Of a stretch of 64,000 nucleotides of DNA, positions 21,307-33,099 are shown in pieces. Position 1 is the first letter of the stretch. Every line of letters begins with the position of its first letter. The position numbers and the translations under genes are program-made. The stretch is from positions 18,255,037 through 18,319,036 of the forward strand of contig OZ038532.1 of assembly GCA_964036665.1 (NCBI GenBank), in the 5' to 3' direction. Source of the stretch: Gordius sp. MW1 (Eukaryota > Nematomorpha > Gordioida > Gordea > Gordiidae). The notes under the pieces are model-generated. The model was given only the letters and a program-made list of their open reading frames with translations. It was not told where the DNA came from and searched no databases.

Positions 21307-22684
21307 GTAATAAATCTGATTTCTTCAAAATTTTTAATGTTAATACTAGGCTCATGATGTTGAAGCAATTAATTTCACAGGCAGAAATAATTTCTCAACC
21401 GTTACCCTTACTAATTTACAGTGCGGGGTTTGTTTAATTGAACCCACAGTCCATGAATTAGTTAACTCGGGAAGTCGCATTTGCCGAGAATGACCTATTT
21501 TGTTGTCTGATTTACGAGTATCTTTAAAGGAACCCACAGTCCATGATAACCCTTGGCACTAGACTCTCCCATAATCTTTTTCACCACGTACTCGTCCTCA
21601 AACCCTCCATAATTTACCTATTCACGCCTTCCACTAGTTCTCACCTTAAGATGTTGGTCATGGTTGTGACTCCTTGTTCATGGCATCCGAGCAATGCTTC
21701 TATAGGTATTCCACCTGGGCCATTAGCTTTTCCTTTTTACATCTTGTTAATTTGTTCCTCACTTCATTCTTCATGAAAAAAATCGATTATACTTATGTTT
21801 GGCTCGATATTTGGAAGGGAATCTTTGGCATTAGTAATATTCTTAAGACCCTTGAAATATCCTTTCCACATTTCTATACCTTCTGCATGAATAGAACTTG
21901 ACCCTTCTCGCTTTTGACTATTTTAAGGACTCGGACATTGCGACTTGCTTTTCCTTATAAAAATAAATACCTTATCTTTTAAGCCCCTTCCCTCATTTGA
22001 TGTTGTCATGTCGTGTCACCCCCAAGTACATAACAAATTTAATTCCTACTTTTTTTACAAAGTTTAGAAAAACTAAAAAACTAACGGGGTTAAGAGAAAA
22101 GCCCCTGGCGAGGCCCGAAGGACCAAATTTTATATATATGCTGTATATGTGGGCTTATAAAAGATATATATTGTGTTGTTCATGTTTTATTTTTATCGTT
22201 GTCTATAGATATCGTTTTATAATCATTTATTTTAAAATTGTAAACGAAAGTCGAGATTGTTAAATTTTTAGTATTATTGAACATAAATCTAGTTCATACA
22301 ATACCCTGCCCTTAAGAAATGGTTTGATAAATAGACAAGATCCTAAATATGTTTGCATTTTATATTATCATTGTAGTAACGTACCACAACACCATCGCCA
22401 AAGAATATTTAAAATTTGTAGACATTAAATTTGATAGTTACAAATGGAATTAATATGTTTAGTTATTTTGTTTTTTATATTATATTACTATCAACAAATT
22501 TTTAACAAATAAACAGGAACTATATCCAGTTATTCGCGATCAAAAATTTACATAAAAACATTTACTAAATGTACACTTTTTTGTAAATATCTACTTTAAT
22601 AAATGACTATTTGGCTATTAAATTTAAATAGTTCCCTTAACTTATAAAAGCTTTCAGCAGGGCAAATTTTACATTATGTTATCA
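21307..22684. other. Mixed repeat debris
   Basis: Apart from the LINE fragment at 21560-21930 nothing firm is seen. GAACCCACAGTCCATGA occurs twice (near 21439 and 21531). Confidence 0.4.
21560..21930 (-). pseudogene. LINE reverse transcriptase fragment
   Basis: On the minus strand, IEMWKGYFKGLKNI (near 21840-21890) is followed about 130 bases on by KGKANGPGGIPIEALLG (near 21690-21740). These are the 'W..yF..L.N' and 'K..KA.GpDgIp.E.l' blocks at the start of RT in RTE/CR1-type LINEs. An in-frame stop and frame changes are present. Only this short 5' part of RT remains. Confidence 0.65.
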
Positions 22685-24783
22685 CTTGGCACTACCCGGA
22701 TTAGAATGTATTTTATCTCATTTGCGTGGTGCGAATTATTTTTCTAAAATAGACCTTGCAAAGGCCTATTTGCAGTTAAAGGTTGATCGCAAAACGGCGT
22801 GAGTTTTAACTATTAACATTAAACAAAGGTTGTTTGCTTTCAAACGATTACCTCTCGGTTTTAGTGTTTTGGCGCCGATTTTCAAAGAACCATGACTTCC
22901 TTGTTTGCTAACGGTGTAATTTATTATTTAGACGATAACTTTGTTACTGGATTTAATAAAAGCGAACATGACCAACGTCTACACTTGGTTTTAAACTTAA
23001 TAAAAAATAAAGGTCCATGGTTATTAGCAAAAAAATGTGTTTTTGGTGTGTAGGAGATTAGTATATGTGACACGTATTAGGTAGAGGTACGATTCGTCCG
23101 GTGTTAAGTAAAATTAAAGATTTACAGCAGTTGAAATTGCCAAGTAATAAAAAGGGTTTGAAGTCGTTTTTGAGAATGATAACTTATTATAATCGGTCCA
23201 TTCCTGAGTTTACCCGGTTGTCAAGTCCTTTAAATGAACTAATTAAAGATAACGTGCAATTTAAATGGACGCAATTTGAAAAGGACTGTTTTGACAAGTT
23301 GCACGAAACTTTATTAGAGAAACCGGGATTAGTTTACTTTGACGCTTCAAAAGAGTATGTTTTGGTGGTTGACGCATCAAAAAATGGCGTGGGAGGTGCA
23401 TTATGTCAGCTTGAGGATAAAGTTGAGCATCCGGTAATGTATTTCGCCAAGAGACTAAATTAGACCGAGGATAACTACTCTGTTATTAAGAAAAATGCTT
23501 TGGCTATGGTGTATGGGCTGAAACGGCGTAGGGATTTTTGATAAGAAAAGATTCATCGTCTATACAGACCATAGACCATTAATAGGCTTGTTTCGGAAAG
23601 ATAACAACGAAATTGATGTTCTTCAGATTGCGGCGTTGGTTATTAGTGTTAGGTTATTTTACACTAACGTTGATTTATCGCAAGGGAGAGGATAACGAAT
23701 TGGCCGATGTTTTATCTAGGTTAGATCCGGAAAATACTAACTCAGAAAAGCCTCCTTTTGCATGCGAAATAGTTGGCGATCACGTAACAAAAGCCTTACA
23801 AATCGTAGATATGAAGGACATCTCCGCTGCTTGCAACACTGATAAGGATATTAGTGTGGTTAAGAAATATTAATTGAAGAGGAAACGCTAGAAGAGGTGC
23901 CGCAGCAATATAAAAATGCCCTATGTGAACTGTCTATTAAAGACGGTTTTTAAAAAGAGCCGATAAGGTAGTTAAGCCCAATGAACTTAGATCGGCAATT
24001 TTAGAAATGTCGCAAGGGGTTTGGTAAGGCTAAAATGAAGGCTTTCGCCAGGCAGTATGTATGGTGGCCTGGAATATCGAAAAACTTTGAAGTGCGGATT
24101 AGACGATGTGACTAATGGAAGTCTAATGCTCTAATGCCTCGCAGAAATAAAGCTTCGAGAAAAAAGTACACGTAGATTTTTAAATGGAAAAAGGAAAACT
24201 ATATAGTTGTGGTCGACGCGTGTTCCGATTGGATGGAATTCAGAAAATTTCTAACATGTCTGTTACAGTGACCATAAGCTTTTTGAAGAGCCTGATAGTT
24301 TCGTATGGTTTTTCTAATATGCTTGTCACGAACAACGGCAGAGCAGAGCGTTTGTAAACGTTGAACTCAAAATGGAAAACAAAGCAAGTGTTAGCACCGC
24401 CCTATCATCTAAGTTCCAATAGTCAGGTGGGAAAGTTTGTGAGAACAGTGAAAATTGGTTAAGACTTGCCAAATCAGAAAGCGATGGTGTTTGATTAACT
24501 AAGTTGTATTTTAATGCAGCAACCTCGTGGTTTGGAACGGCCTCCTGTGGGAATGAGATTTTTAGGTCGATATCTACGGTATCCCGTTGATTTAATTTAC
24601 GAGCGAAGCCCCCTAGTTAGTAATACCGCTAGCCCAAAATATCATGTTGATCAACTAGTGTGGTGTAGAAATTACACCGGAACGCCTAAATGGTCGATAT
24701 TGCGCGTATTGGAAGTAATTTCCAAAAGTTTAAAAGTGCGCGTGCTAATTAATAAAGTTGAAACACGACATTTCGGCACCTAG
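22685..24783 (+). pseudogene. pol: Decayed pol of copy 3 (RT to integrase)
   Basis: RT begins with LPRLECILSHLRGANYF and SKIDLAKAYLQLKVD (22690-22795), then a stop. A YLDDN-like remnant lies near 22925. The RT end and RNase H are seen as PSNKKGLKSFLRMITYY and VVDASKNGVGGALCQLED (23101-23463), with YRKGEDNELADVLSRL at 23660-23720. Integrase is strongly decayed, but QYVWWP, PYHLSSNSQV-like and the tail YHVDQLVWCRNYTGTPKW (24640-24690) remain, with a tag stop at 24781. Many frameshifts and stops. Confidence 0.82.
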
Positions 24784-24825
24784 TGCCATATTCTTAGATA
24801 ATAATTGTATATTTATATAACAGGA

Positions 24826-25227
24826 ATGGACATTATTAACTCCAGGTGCAGAATTAGAATAACAGTGGAACGGATGGCGGAGCTGGTGAGATCTGGTCCG
24901 GTGCTCATTAGTATTCTCATCGAAGCCGATGAGCTTTCCCGGCTCCCTTCAGGGAAGAAGGGGAAACCCTGCTTGACTAGCTAACACGCGAAGAGGACGG
25001 AGGGCTCGAAGAGCTCTACGACGAAGGTGCGGAGGGTGTGGGAGATGGCACCTACCCTCTATGTGCGAAACGAACGAGGCGCGGTTGCACAACGGAGTAC
25101 GGCAGAGAGGGTACCAATTAACAATGCGGGATTGCCGCCCGTTGAATTTGAGCGAGTGAGAGCTGAAGCGATGAGCGTGAAAACGTGTTATTTAATCAGC
25201 TTGGACACAGTGGTATTCATTCCCTAA
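24826..25227 (+). pseudogene. ORF3 remnant of copy 3
   Basis: ATG at 24826, three bases after the end of an AACAG that closes an AT-rich tract. The first 52 codons read MDIINSRCRIRITVER..., then PVLISILIEADELSRL, and stop at 24982. They align with copy 4's ORF3 (CDVDLEV..., PVYILIKVETDESARL) and copy 2's CRFRVVVEV. Downstream the frame shifts; 25027-25227 holds an Arg-rich open stretch. The pol stop lies 42 bp upstream. Confidence 0.6.
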
Positions 25228-25368
25228 AGTCTAACGCCTGCTATAGCTATAGCTCCCAACTATACTACGCCTAATAACATGGCAAAGACATCACATACTA
25301 ATGTAGGAAGATGTTCTTTTGGTAAGTGTTCATGAAGAGGCGGACGACACTTTTTAGAAAACGGAGGA

Positions 25369-25999
25369 TGTCATGAATGAGCCTGTTGCGAAATCCCCCC
25401 TCCCTTTGCGTCGTACGATAACTTTATGATTTATGTAGCGCATTTTATTACCAAGCGTTTGTAGTATGTATGTATTTTTTGCCCCGAAGACGCCCAAGAG
25501 CTTAGTAAGTGCAATCTAAGGTTGAGCCCCTTCTCACGCCAAATGGCGCATAAGGCCACGTTATTGCTAACGTGTGATTTTATTCCTGCAACAAATGTAT
25601 GGATTATGCAATGTAAATATGTATTTGCCCGGATGAAATTCTAGAACTTAGCTAAATCGGCAAGCTAAGATTGAGTTCCATCTGACACCTACTTGTATTG
25701 GACTAGAAGTCACAATAGTGCAGGCATAGGCATAGAGGTGACGCAAGTTTGTAGGCAGCACACTCGGTTTATAAAAATCATAAGTGAAACATAAATTAAC
25801 ATACCATCTACGGCGATTACTGGCGCTAAGCGATAGTTTGCCTAGTTAGGTTGTACACTGGTCCCTGCTTGAGAGAGAAAGAGAGAAAAAAAACCGTTCT
25901 GGAAGGAGTTGAAAAAGTTTCCAATGCAACTCTTTGAATATTGTCAGACTGCGAACAATAATTAGTTCCTTTTCTTCTTACCTGATGGGCTAAGAAGCC
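25369..25999. other. Probable 3' LTR of copy 3 and 3' tail of the RTE-like LINE
   Basis: The left part should be the 3' LTR beginning TGTCATGAATG. CTAAG/CTTAG and GAGCCCC-type short motifs recur but the LTR end is not defined. The right part (from about 25870, with a GAGAGAGAAAGAGAG tract) is likely the 3' region of the minus-strand LINE. Confidence 0.4.
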
Positions 26000-28648
26000 C
26001 TATTTTCTGGTTGAAATTATATTCTTTATCGGAGGAATTTTGCACCGAACCCACAAATCTTCGTTTGATATTATGTTAGGGTAGAAAATTCTACAAACTA
26101 TCCGCAGCATTTTATTCACGTTGACTTGAAGTTTTCTTAGAGTAGGTGCTCTTAAAGACCAGGATTCACAACCGTATAACAGAACTGGTAGGATCATTAC
26201 TTTGAAAATCCTGAGTCGTGTAGGGAGCGTCAAGTGGCGGGATCTCCATATGGCGGAGCAAGAGTGGAATTTAACCAGGGTACGTTGTAATTTTGACTCC
26301 ACATCTACTCCGGCGTAGATGTCTGTTGTGAGGTCTACTCCTAGGTATCGAACTTTGTGGGACACATTAATAGGGTTGTTATTGATCAGTATCCTGTCCT
26401 CTGAGGGAACGTTTAGTGTTATCATTGCACATTTGTCGGCATTTATATATAGTCCAGCTTGTTTTGCCTGATCGGAGAATCTGTCCACCATAGATTGGGC
26501 CTTCTTTGTAGAGGTCGCCACCAGACATAAGTCGTCGGCAAAGATGAGTGAGGATAGCATAGTTCCGTTTAACGTAATGCCATCGGAGGCAAATATTGAC
26601 CTTTTCATTATCAGATCCATCACTATAATAAAGAGAAGGGGAGACAATGGGCAGCCTTGTCTGACTCCTGTCGTCACGAGAATTGGGTCTGATAGATGAT
26701 GAAGGTGAGAGACAACTACCTTCATGTCTGCGTATATAATAAAAATGATTCTGATTATCTTCTTTGGTATTCCCAATAGGCATAGAGACTCCCATATATA
26801 TAGGTGCTGTACAGAGTCGAAAGCTTTGGCTAAGTCCAAGAATACAAGGACAAGAGGGGTTTTGCTAGTACTGGAGATATCCATTATATTTCTTAGAGTG
26901 ATAATATGTTCCGTGGTTGTGCGGCACCTCCTGAACCCCGCTTGATTGTGTCTGAGTATATCGTCTATCTGGTTGTAGAGTCTATTGTATAATACTTTGA
27001 TAAAGAGCTTTGATTCAAGGTTTATGATTGTCACTCCCCGATAGTTGTTTGGATCAGAAGGGTCTCTTTTCTTGAATAGTTTATTAAGGCGGCTTAACGA
27101 CCAGGAATTTGGTAATTCCTCATTATCCCAGACTTTGTAAAAAAGGTGGTATAGAAGTTTTCCGGATAGGTCCGAGTCCGCTTTAAGTGCTTCAGCAGTC
27201 ATCCCCGACGGATCTGCTGCCTTATGTGATTTAAGAGTTTTGATCACTCTAACAATCTCGGAGATGGATGGTGGGAGTGTGTCAATCGGGAGCGGCGGAG
27301 GTCCTTTGAAGTTCTTAATAAATTCTTTATAGATGTCCAGTACAGGGACGGGCGAATGGGGGGATAGGATAGAACGGAAGTGGGCTTCCCAAGCTTTTGT
27401 CTGGTTTATTGAGTCGTTAGAGCTGTTGTCTGTTTTTATGTTATAATGGGTGCGCTTAGCTAATGTATTGTATTTAAGGCTATCAATAATTGTAAAGAGG
27501 CGATGGCTATTGTTCGAACGTGCAGCTGATTCTGCCTCACTTGCTTTAGAATTGATGAAAGTTATTTTGTCTTGTCGTATACTTGATTTGATACGCTTGC
27601 TAAGGGCAGACCATGAGTGTTTGAACGGAAGATCCTTTTTGCAATGAAATATATTCGTCCTTGTCTTCAACAGGTCTAGTGTCTTTTGGGAAAACCATGT
27701 TTTCGTCTTGATGCGGTTTTTTTGCTTTGGTGGGTTCGCAAATATCTTTGATAACTCAATGCTGTGTTCGTTGACTGAGAGCTTTGGGAAAACAGTGTCT
27801 TGAACTTTAAGGAGAAGATTATCTTTAAACTCCAGATTGCCTGTTATGCCTTGAGGTCTTATTATTGGGTTTCTGTTTGTACAGGGTACATGTAGAGTGG
27901 CTGATTTTATTATTAGTTCTGCGGTAATCACATGGTGATCAGCATTCACTGTAACGGGATCTTGAATTACTTTGAAGTTCTTGACGGTCTTAAAATGGCG
28001 TGACCTACAGAGCATGTGGTCAATTTGACTTGGTCGGGAGGTATTTGTACCACGGAAGGTAGCTAGCTGGTCGTTGGAAAGTTGAGAAAAGGTGGAAGCA
28101 ATTCGCCACCTATATTCTTTACACCATTTTTTCAAGAAAATTCCATTCCTATTGTTGGAGCCCAACGTTATTTGGCCGATTATGTTGGTGTCATCCCGGT
28201 CCGTAAGGGCAACAGAGGCATTGAGGTCTCCTATTATTATTGGGACTGCCCTAGAAGTCAGATCTTTTGTTGCTTTTACAATAACTTTGAAAAATTCTTT
28301 AAGGATCTGTAGTTTGTATGATGCAGTTGGTGCATAAACATTTATAATTAACACTGTGCGAGCACCCACTTTTAGGTTTAGTATTATAATTCTATCGTTG
28401 ACTCGGTTTAGGCTCAAAACAGTGAGACGCCTATTTACCAGTGTGGAAACTCCTGAAGCTGGGTTGTCAGTAACCCCGGAGTGATAAAGAGTATAGTCGG
28501 GATATGTATCCGTTCTTGAGGAAGGAATTCGTGTTTGTTGTAGACATAGCACGTCTAGTTTATGTTTACGGGCAAACATGAGCATTAGTTGCTGGTTACC
28601 TTGTATCATTAGTGAGTTGATGTTTATTGATCCAATGTTTAATTTCAT
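26000..28648 (-). CDS. RTE-like non-LTR retrotransposon ORF (endonuclease-reverse transcriptase)
   Basis: 882 residues in one frame. The N-terminus MKLNIGSININSL opens an apurinic-type endonuclease domain with IIGDLNAS near residue 140 and a QIDHML block near residue 208. Reverse transcriptase follows with KSHKAADPSGMTAEALK, RGVTIINLESKLF, AGFRRCRTTTEHI, LVFLDLAKAFDSV, GVRQGCPLSPLLF and the catalytic FADDL (D705-D706). The C-terminal LLYGCESWSL and NEDLWVRC blocks are typical of the RTE group. The TAG stop is followed in frame by GFLAHQVRRKG, like the normal continuation of this tail, so the stop is probably a late mutation. Otherwise intact. It would copy its own RNA by target-primed reverse transcription. 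Confidence 0.9.
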   Translation of the reverse strand: MKLNIGSININSLMIQGNQQLMLMFARKHKLDVLCLQQTRIPSSRTDTYPDYTLYHSGVTDNPASGVSTLVNRRLTVLSLNRVNDRIIILNLKVGARTVLIINVYAPTASYKLQILKEFFKVIVKATKDLTSRAVPIIIGDLNASVALTDRDDTNIIGQITLGSNNRNGIFLKKWCKEYRWRIASTFSQLSNDQLATFRGTNTSRPSQIDHMLCRSRHFKTVKNFKVIQDPVTVNADHHVITAELIIKSATLHVPCTNRNPIIRPQGITGNLEFKDNLLLKVQDTVFPKLSVNEHSIELSKIFANPPKQKNRIKTKTWFSQKTLDLLKTRTNIFHCKKDLPFKHSWSALSKRIKSSIRQDKITFINSKASEAESAARSNNSHRLFTIIDSLKYNTLAKRTHYNIKTDNSSNDSINQTKAWEAHFRSILSPHSPVPVLDIYKEFIKNFKGPPPLPIDTLPPSISEIVRVIKTLKSHKAADPSGMTAEALKADSDLSGKLLYHLFYKVWDNEELPNSWSLSRLNKLFKKRDPSDPNNYRGVTIINLESKLFIKVLYNRLYNQIDDILRHNQAGFRRCRTTTEHIITLRNIMDISSTSKTPLVLVFLDLAKAFDSVQHLYIWESLCLLGIPKKIIRIIFIIYADMKVVVSHLHHLSDPILVTTGVRQGCPLSPLLFIIVMDLIMKRSIFASDGITLNGTMLSSLIFADDLCLVATSTKKAQSMVDRFSDQAKQAGLYINADKCAMITLNVPSEDRILINNNPINVSHKVRYLGVDLTTDIYAGVDVESKLQRTLVKFHSCSAIWRSRHLTLPTRLRIFKVMILPVLLYGCESWSLRAPTLRKLQVNVNKMLRIVCRIFYPNIISNEDLWVRCKIPPIKNIISTRK

Positions 28649-29109
28649 ATTTCTTTATCTGATGGGGTACGCAGGTAGCAAGGAAGGTATATAGAAAGAC
28701 TCGGTTCTAGTTTGAGGGTATAAATTCTTTGTAAGCCGTGGTGACAGTATTGCGTTTGCTGTTTGAGATTTTGTCAGAACAAGGGGAACTTAAAGATATC
28801 TTTATGCGTCGATGTCATATAAGACTGCTAAATGGTGATTATTCTTTACGGTTTTTAAATTTGGCGTTATGGAATTTTCCGTTGATTTAAAAAGTGGATA
28901 GAATTAGACTTAATCTTGGATTTTTTGTTTTTTATAGTGATTGTTTGTATTTTGTCCAGGAATTCTTATGAATGCTCTTCGGGGGAGGGATTTAGTATTT
29001 GTTTAACTATGAATAATGAAAATTAGAGATCTAGTATCGAAGTCAAAAAGCGCGCGCGTGCTATTTATCCTTTTATCGATGCTTATAAGAATGGAAATAT
29101 AAGCTAAAA
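28649..29109. other. 5' flank of the RTE-like LINE and unassigned DNA
   Basis: Presumably contains the 5' UTR of the minus-strand LINE; its true 5' end could not be set. No gene is visible. A CGCGCGCG run occurs near 29052. Confidence 0.4.
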
Positions 29110-29295
29110 TATTGTAATATACGAGTAAAAGCAGACGAAATTTCCTAACTTAGGGGAAAAGCAGACGATATGTAATATACGAGTTAGTAACCTAAAGGTG
29201 TAAAAGCAGACGAAATTTCCTAACTTAGGGAAAAAGCAGACGAAATCTCCTAACTTAAAGGGTAGTGGATCTTTTGATTAAAAGCAGACGATTTT
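29110..29295 (+). repeat. Cluster of AAAAGCAGACGA repeats
   Basis: The motif AAAAGCAGACGA recurs about five times (near 29127, 29157, 29202, 29232 and 29279). Three copies are followed by AATTTCCTAACTTA-like sequence, and GTAATATACGAG appears twice. Spacing is irregular (about 30-47 bp), so this is a decayed tandem array. Confidence 0.75.
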
Positions 29296-29456
29296 ATCCT
29301 AGAGTTCAACAACTAAGTCGTCTGCGATTTATGGAAAGTGTAATTGACCCTGACCAGACGATTTTTATCCGGGAGTTTAACAACCAAGGGGTCTACGATT
29401 TATTGAAAGCTGCGGGTGCAGATTTGAACTCTTGCTATCATACATGCATTATATGA
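29265..29456 (+). CDS. Unrecognised short ORF downstream of the repeat cluster
   Basis: Open for about 63 codons; the first residues overlap the last AAAAGCAGACGA repeat. The C-terminal half (FIREFNNQGVYDLLKAAGAD) has a protein-like, ankyrin-helix-like look but is too short to assign. It contains two CAGACGATTTTTATCC-type nucleotide repeats, so it may be repeat-derived. Low confidence as a gene. Confidence 0.25.
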   Translation: MDLLIKSRRFYPRVQQLSRLRFMESVIDPDQTIFIREFNNQGVYDLLKAAGADLNSCYHTCII

Positions 29457-31400
29457 AATATATTAAGAGTAAGTTTTGGCAAACGTACAACAAACTATAC
29501 CAAGTTCCCCTGACTTATAAAGAATAATAGTTAAACTGATATATTAGTTTAAGTTTATAATTATACATGCATTATAAGAAATATGGTAAGATTGGTAAGT
29601 TTCAGCAAAACATATAAACAAACTATACCAAGTTTCCTTGTCTTAAAAAATGATAGTTAAACTATTATCCTAATTTAAGTTAATGAGGCACAAAAATTTA
29701 TCATTATTAACTATCAATAAATTTATTTAAAAAAAATATTAATATTGTAGTTGAAATATTATTGTCTTATTTGTCATGGTTTTTGATTGTCCAGGAATTA
29801 GCTGTTTTTATGATCCCTTCTTTGCCATCCCAGGCTAAATCCTCTTTTTAAGTTGTCTTTTAAATATTATGATGAATCCGGGTCCGGCAAACCACACAAA
29901 ATAGTAGAAATAATATGTTCCAGAGAGTAAAGTTTAGAGAATAAGATTCAGAATTTTCAAAGATCCATCCAAATTGTTTGAGGATAGGAAAGTAATCAGT
30001 AAAGTTAAATCCTTCATTTAAAATGTCATCTTAAATTGCTAATCATATGGCGGTATGTATAAATCCAAGCGTTTGTAGCTATTTTTAATTATCGGTGATA
30101 TTCCAATGAGTGATAAATTTCTGGAAATATCGTTATATATAATAAAATTATTAGTGATTTTTCGGCTGGACGGGGTATCCGAACTTTTCAAACTAAAATG
30201 TATACTAAGACAAAGATACAGGGCGAAAGTTAGGACGTTCCCTTTAAGCGACGCGCGCGTTCTTCGCTTGAATGTTTAAGAAATATACGAAGGCTGCCGC
30301 TCTATCCACAAACGGAAGCGGTTAAAGACATTAGTTTGCCTAGGACCAAGTTTGAGCCATCGAATATCCGTACAATGACAAGCAAGAGCATTGGCTGACG
30401 TGTATAGGAGGAGAAAAATTAATACCGCTTGTATACAAGAGAAGCAAACGAAAATAAGGAAGACCCAAAATTACTTTAATCATAAAATAAGCAGGATATG
30501 GGAATAAACAACTAAAGAAATATCTGGATATCGAGACAAAGGGAAGTGAATGCCGAAAGGACTGACCGCCAGCCTAGGTGATAAACGGTCATGGAAAGGA
30601 AGTAATATACAGTTTTTATAAATTTAGGTGTAGTTAAAATAATCTCACAGTTACACGGTATAAATATTATGACTTATTAGATAAGAAATATTAAAATTTA
30701 CTTTTTTTATGATTTTATAATATATTTGACAACTTTTGACTCTAAATTTAACCATAAGCTTTAGATTTGATATTGTTTTTTGACCAAAATTAAAAAAAAA
30801 TAATAAAATAAACATAGCCATTGCCAGTAGTGAGTGGTTAAATATATTTGTGTTCACCGCGAAAATTTTTACCATAATATGCAAACAGTTTGCTGGTAGT
30901 TTTTATAAGCCTATTATTTGCTGACCAGGGTAACCAGCATGATTTCTTCCAGGGGGGAGCCCGGGGGGTAATACCCCCCCCCCCCCGGGAAATTTCAAAT
31001 ACCCTCACCCCCCCCCCCTTTGGAGAGTTTTGATTGAAGGAAGCATGAACTCAAGTTCCATCATGAAGTCATAAATTATATTAATAGACTAAAATTAAAA
31101 TTCAATAAATTATTTTAATTTGTCAATAAAAAAAATATAAAATTGGCGAAATTAATTTTTTTTTTACAAATCAGGTGGAAATCATGCATAGACATCATTT
31201 TTTAACATCTGTGAACACTAATTTACAATCTTGAAAGTTACAAATTATCTTTAATTAAAAAATATCAATAGGTAAATAAACATAAATAAATGCTTTTAGA
31301 ATTATTAAATCACTATCTTACTAATAAACTTAAAAAGATATTAATAATAGATTCTATTGTTTGTTTTTTATTGTTATAATATGCTTATTTTGAATTGCAG
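29457..31400. other. Non-coding AT-rich DNA with decayed repeats
   Basis: ATACATGCATTATA with a following AACAAACTATACCAAGT occurs twice (about 29441-29510 and 29565-29635), a diverged direct duplication of about 120 bp. G- and C-runs at 30950-31020 look like MITE debris. The stretch 30235-30600 could be an old LINE tail but no protein block is certain. Confidence 0.4.
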
Positions 31401-31559
31401 ATGTCTGGTAAATATAAAAGTACTCTTTTACACTACTTTAGTAAAAAGGAAAAGCCTAATAAAAAAGATGGTAAATTTGATTTAATTTGGAATAATTTTA
31501 ATTATGTATGGGATTTGTGTTTATATAAAATAAGAGATGAATATGTTTGTCTGTTTTAA
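31401..31559 (+). CDS. Short exon-like ORF
   Basis: ATG at 31401 directly after TTGAATTGCAG, an acceptor-like sequence. It encodes 52 residues, MSGKYKSTLLHYFSKKEKP..., then WNNFNYVWDLCLYKI, and stops at 31557. Lys/Ser-rich N-termini with a 'yFsKK' stretch are common in hAT-type transposases, so this may be the first coding exon or remnant of one. No zinc finger is present. Weak. Confidence 0.3.
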   Translation: MSGKYKSTLLHYFSKKEKPNKKDGKFDLIWNNFNYVWDLCLYKIRDEYVCLF

Positions 31560-32643
31560 AAAGGAGGGGCGCTCCAGCTTATTTTTGAAAAGATGTAGCG
31601 CCGCTCCTTAACAAGACTAATCTTATGTAAAATCACCATTCTACTCGACACCAATTTTATAATAAGACTGCTATTCAAAAAAAACTCAATTCTATATAAA
31701 TTTAAATTAGAAAACGTGCGACAAATTGCAAATAAATTACGTTAAATAAACAATCAAGATAATTGGGGAAGCAACAAACGGTTTAATGATGTCACATAAT
31801 ATAAATATTTTACAGCTGATTTTAACGTTAATAATTTATTAAGATTAAAAAAAATTATAAAATAAAAAATTCACTTGCCTTACGGGTTTTGGGATATCCT
31901 TGTTATTCGCATAATGGGGTAAGACTTTAATAAGATTTATTTGCAAAATTACTCTTCAAAATATTAGTATAATTTTTAATATGGCACATGCCTACACCAT
32001 AAACCACAAAAAGTGGGTCTTTAAAATTTATAGTAAATATATGATGTTTTAACTTCACCAAAAAATTTGCTATTAAATAACCAAAAATATTTACAAACAA
32101 AAATTAAATAAACCGATTGCATGCAATAGGTATTTTACGAGAATAATTTTTTTATAAATTTTGTAACAAAAATCCATTATTAAGTGTTTTATCTATTGAG
32201 CATTGGATTTAGAGGGGGGGGCAATATTGATTTTGAGAGGGACAAAATGATATTTTTTGAAAGCTTAGCCATGATTTTACTAAATTTTGAAGAATTTTTG
32301 AATTAAGGGGGGGGGGGCAGCTACCCCTACCTGCCTCCCGCTGGCTAAGCCCATAAATTTATCGTTAAGAAAATTGAATTTTTAATAGTTATTTATGACA
32401 CAAATTAAACAGATGGGGTTAATTTTTGACAGTTCTGTTAACGCTCCTTTTTAAAAGTAGCGACTCCCGCTCCTACCTTCTCAAAAGGAGCGAACTCCCG
32501 CTCCGCTACTACATATTAAAAAGACCGCTCCCGCTCCAACTGATGGAGTGCCGCTCCATAACCGCTCTTTGATTTTTATTTTTTTAGAAGGGACACGAAA
32601 CAAAATCATATTTTTTTATCAAAACTTTTTATTTATATTATAC
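31560..32643. other. Non-coding DNA with GGAGCG-rich repeat ends
   Basis: Clusters of GGAGCG / CGCTCC motifs at about 31560-31615 and 32443-32575 face each other and may be the ends of a decayed element. Long G runs occur at 32212-32221 and 32307-32318. Confidence 0.35.
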
Positions 32644-33085
32644 TAGCTGACCCGGCAAACGTTGTTTTGTTAAAAATACAATTTTCTATAATATAATAAA
32701 ATTCGAAAAAACTTCAGCCTTGTATGTATGACGTCATTATTGTATCTAATGCTATAAATGAAACTGGCCGGGAAATGTCCGATATTTTTAAAACTAAAAG
32801 GAATTTTAAGATTCTGAAAAGGCTATTTTACCCCTGGCCGCCCTGGGCATCTATAAAATTTCGCGCGAATCGGGCCGGTAGTTTCAGAGTTTAGCCCTTT
32901 TTTAAAACGTAATGTCCAATATTTTTAAAACTAAAAGGAATTATAGGATTCTGAAAAAGCTATTTTACCCCTGGTCGCCATGGGCATCTATGGCTAAATT
33001 TTGGCGCGAATCGGGACGGTAGTTTCAGAATTTAGCCCTTATCCACATGCATACACACATACACTTTACTTTATATATATAGATG
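32644..33085 (+). mobile_element. SINE/LINE 3'-tail repeat with internal duplication
   Basis: Begins CTAGCTGACCCGGCAAACG, a start I recall from widespread arthropod non-LTR repeats. It ends in the simple tail TATATATATAGATGATAT. A block with CGATATTTTTAAAACTAAAAG, TATTTTACCCCTGG and GCGCGAATCGG is present twice in tandem (about 32777-32902 and 32911-33038) with some 10% differences. Confidence 0.65.
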
Positions 33086-33099
33086 ATATATCAAAATGT

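Larger units (their letters stand above)
22685..25400 (+). mobile_element. Decayed Mag-like Gypsy element (copy 3), 5' part missing
   Basis: Starts abruptly inside RT and runs through RNase H, integrase, an ORF3 and a purine tract AAAACGGAGGA. A likely 3' LTR start TGTCATGAATG follows at 25369; the LTR end was not identified. Protein fragments are close to copy 4, so it belongs to the same lineage. ORF1, protease and the 5' LTR are absent. Confidence 0.75.

Noticed and set aside
30235-30600. Old LINE or pseudogene
   Set aside because: The sequence looks non-random, but no protein block could be read with confidence in any frame.
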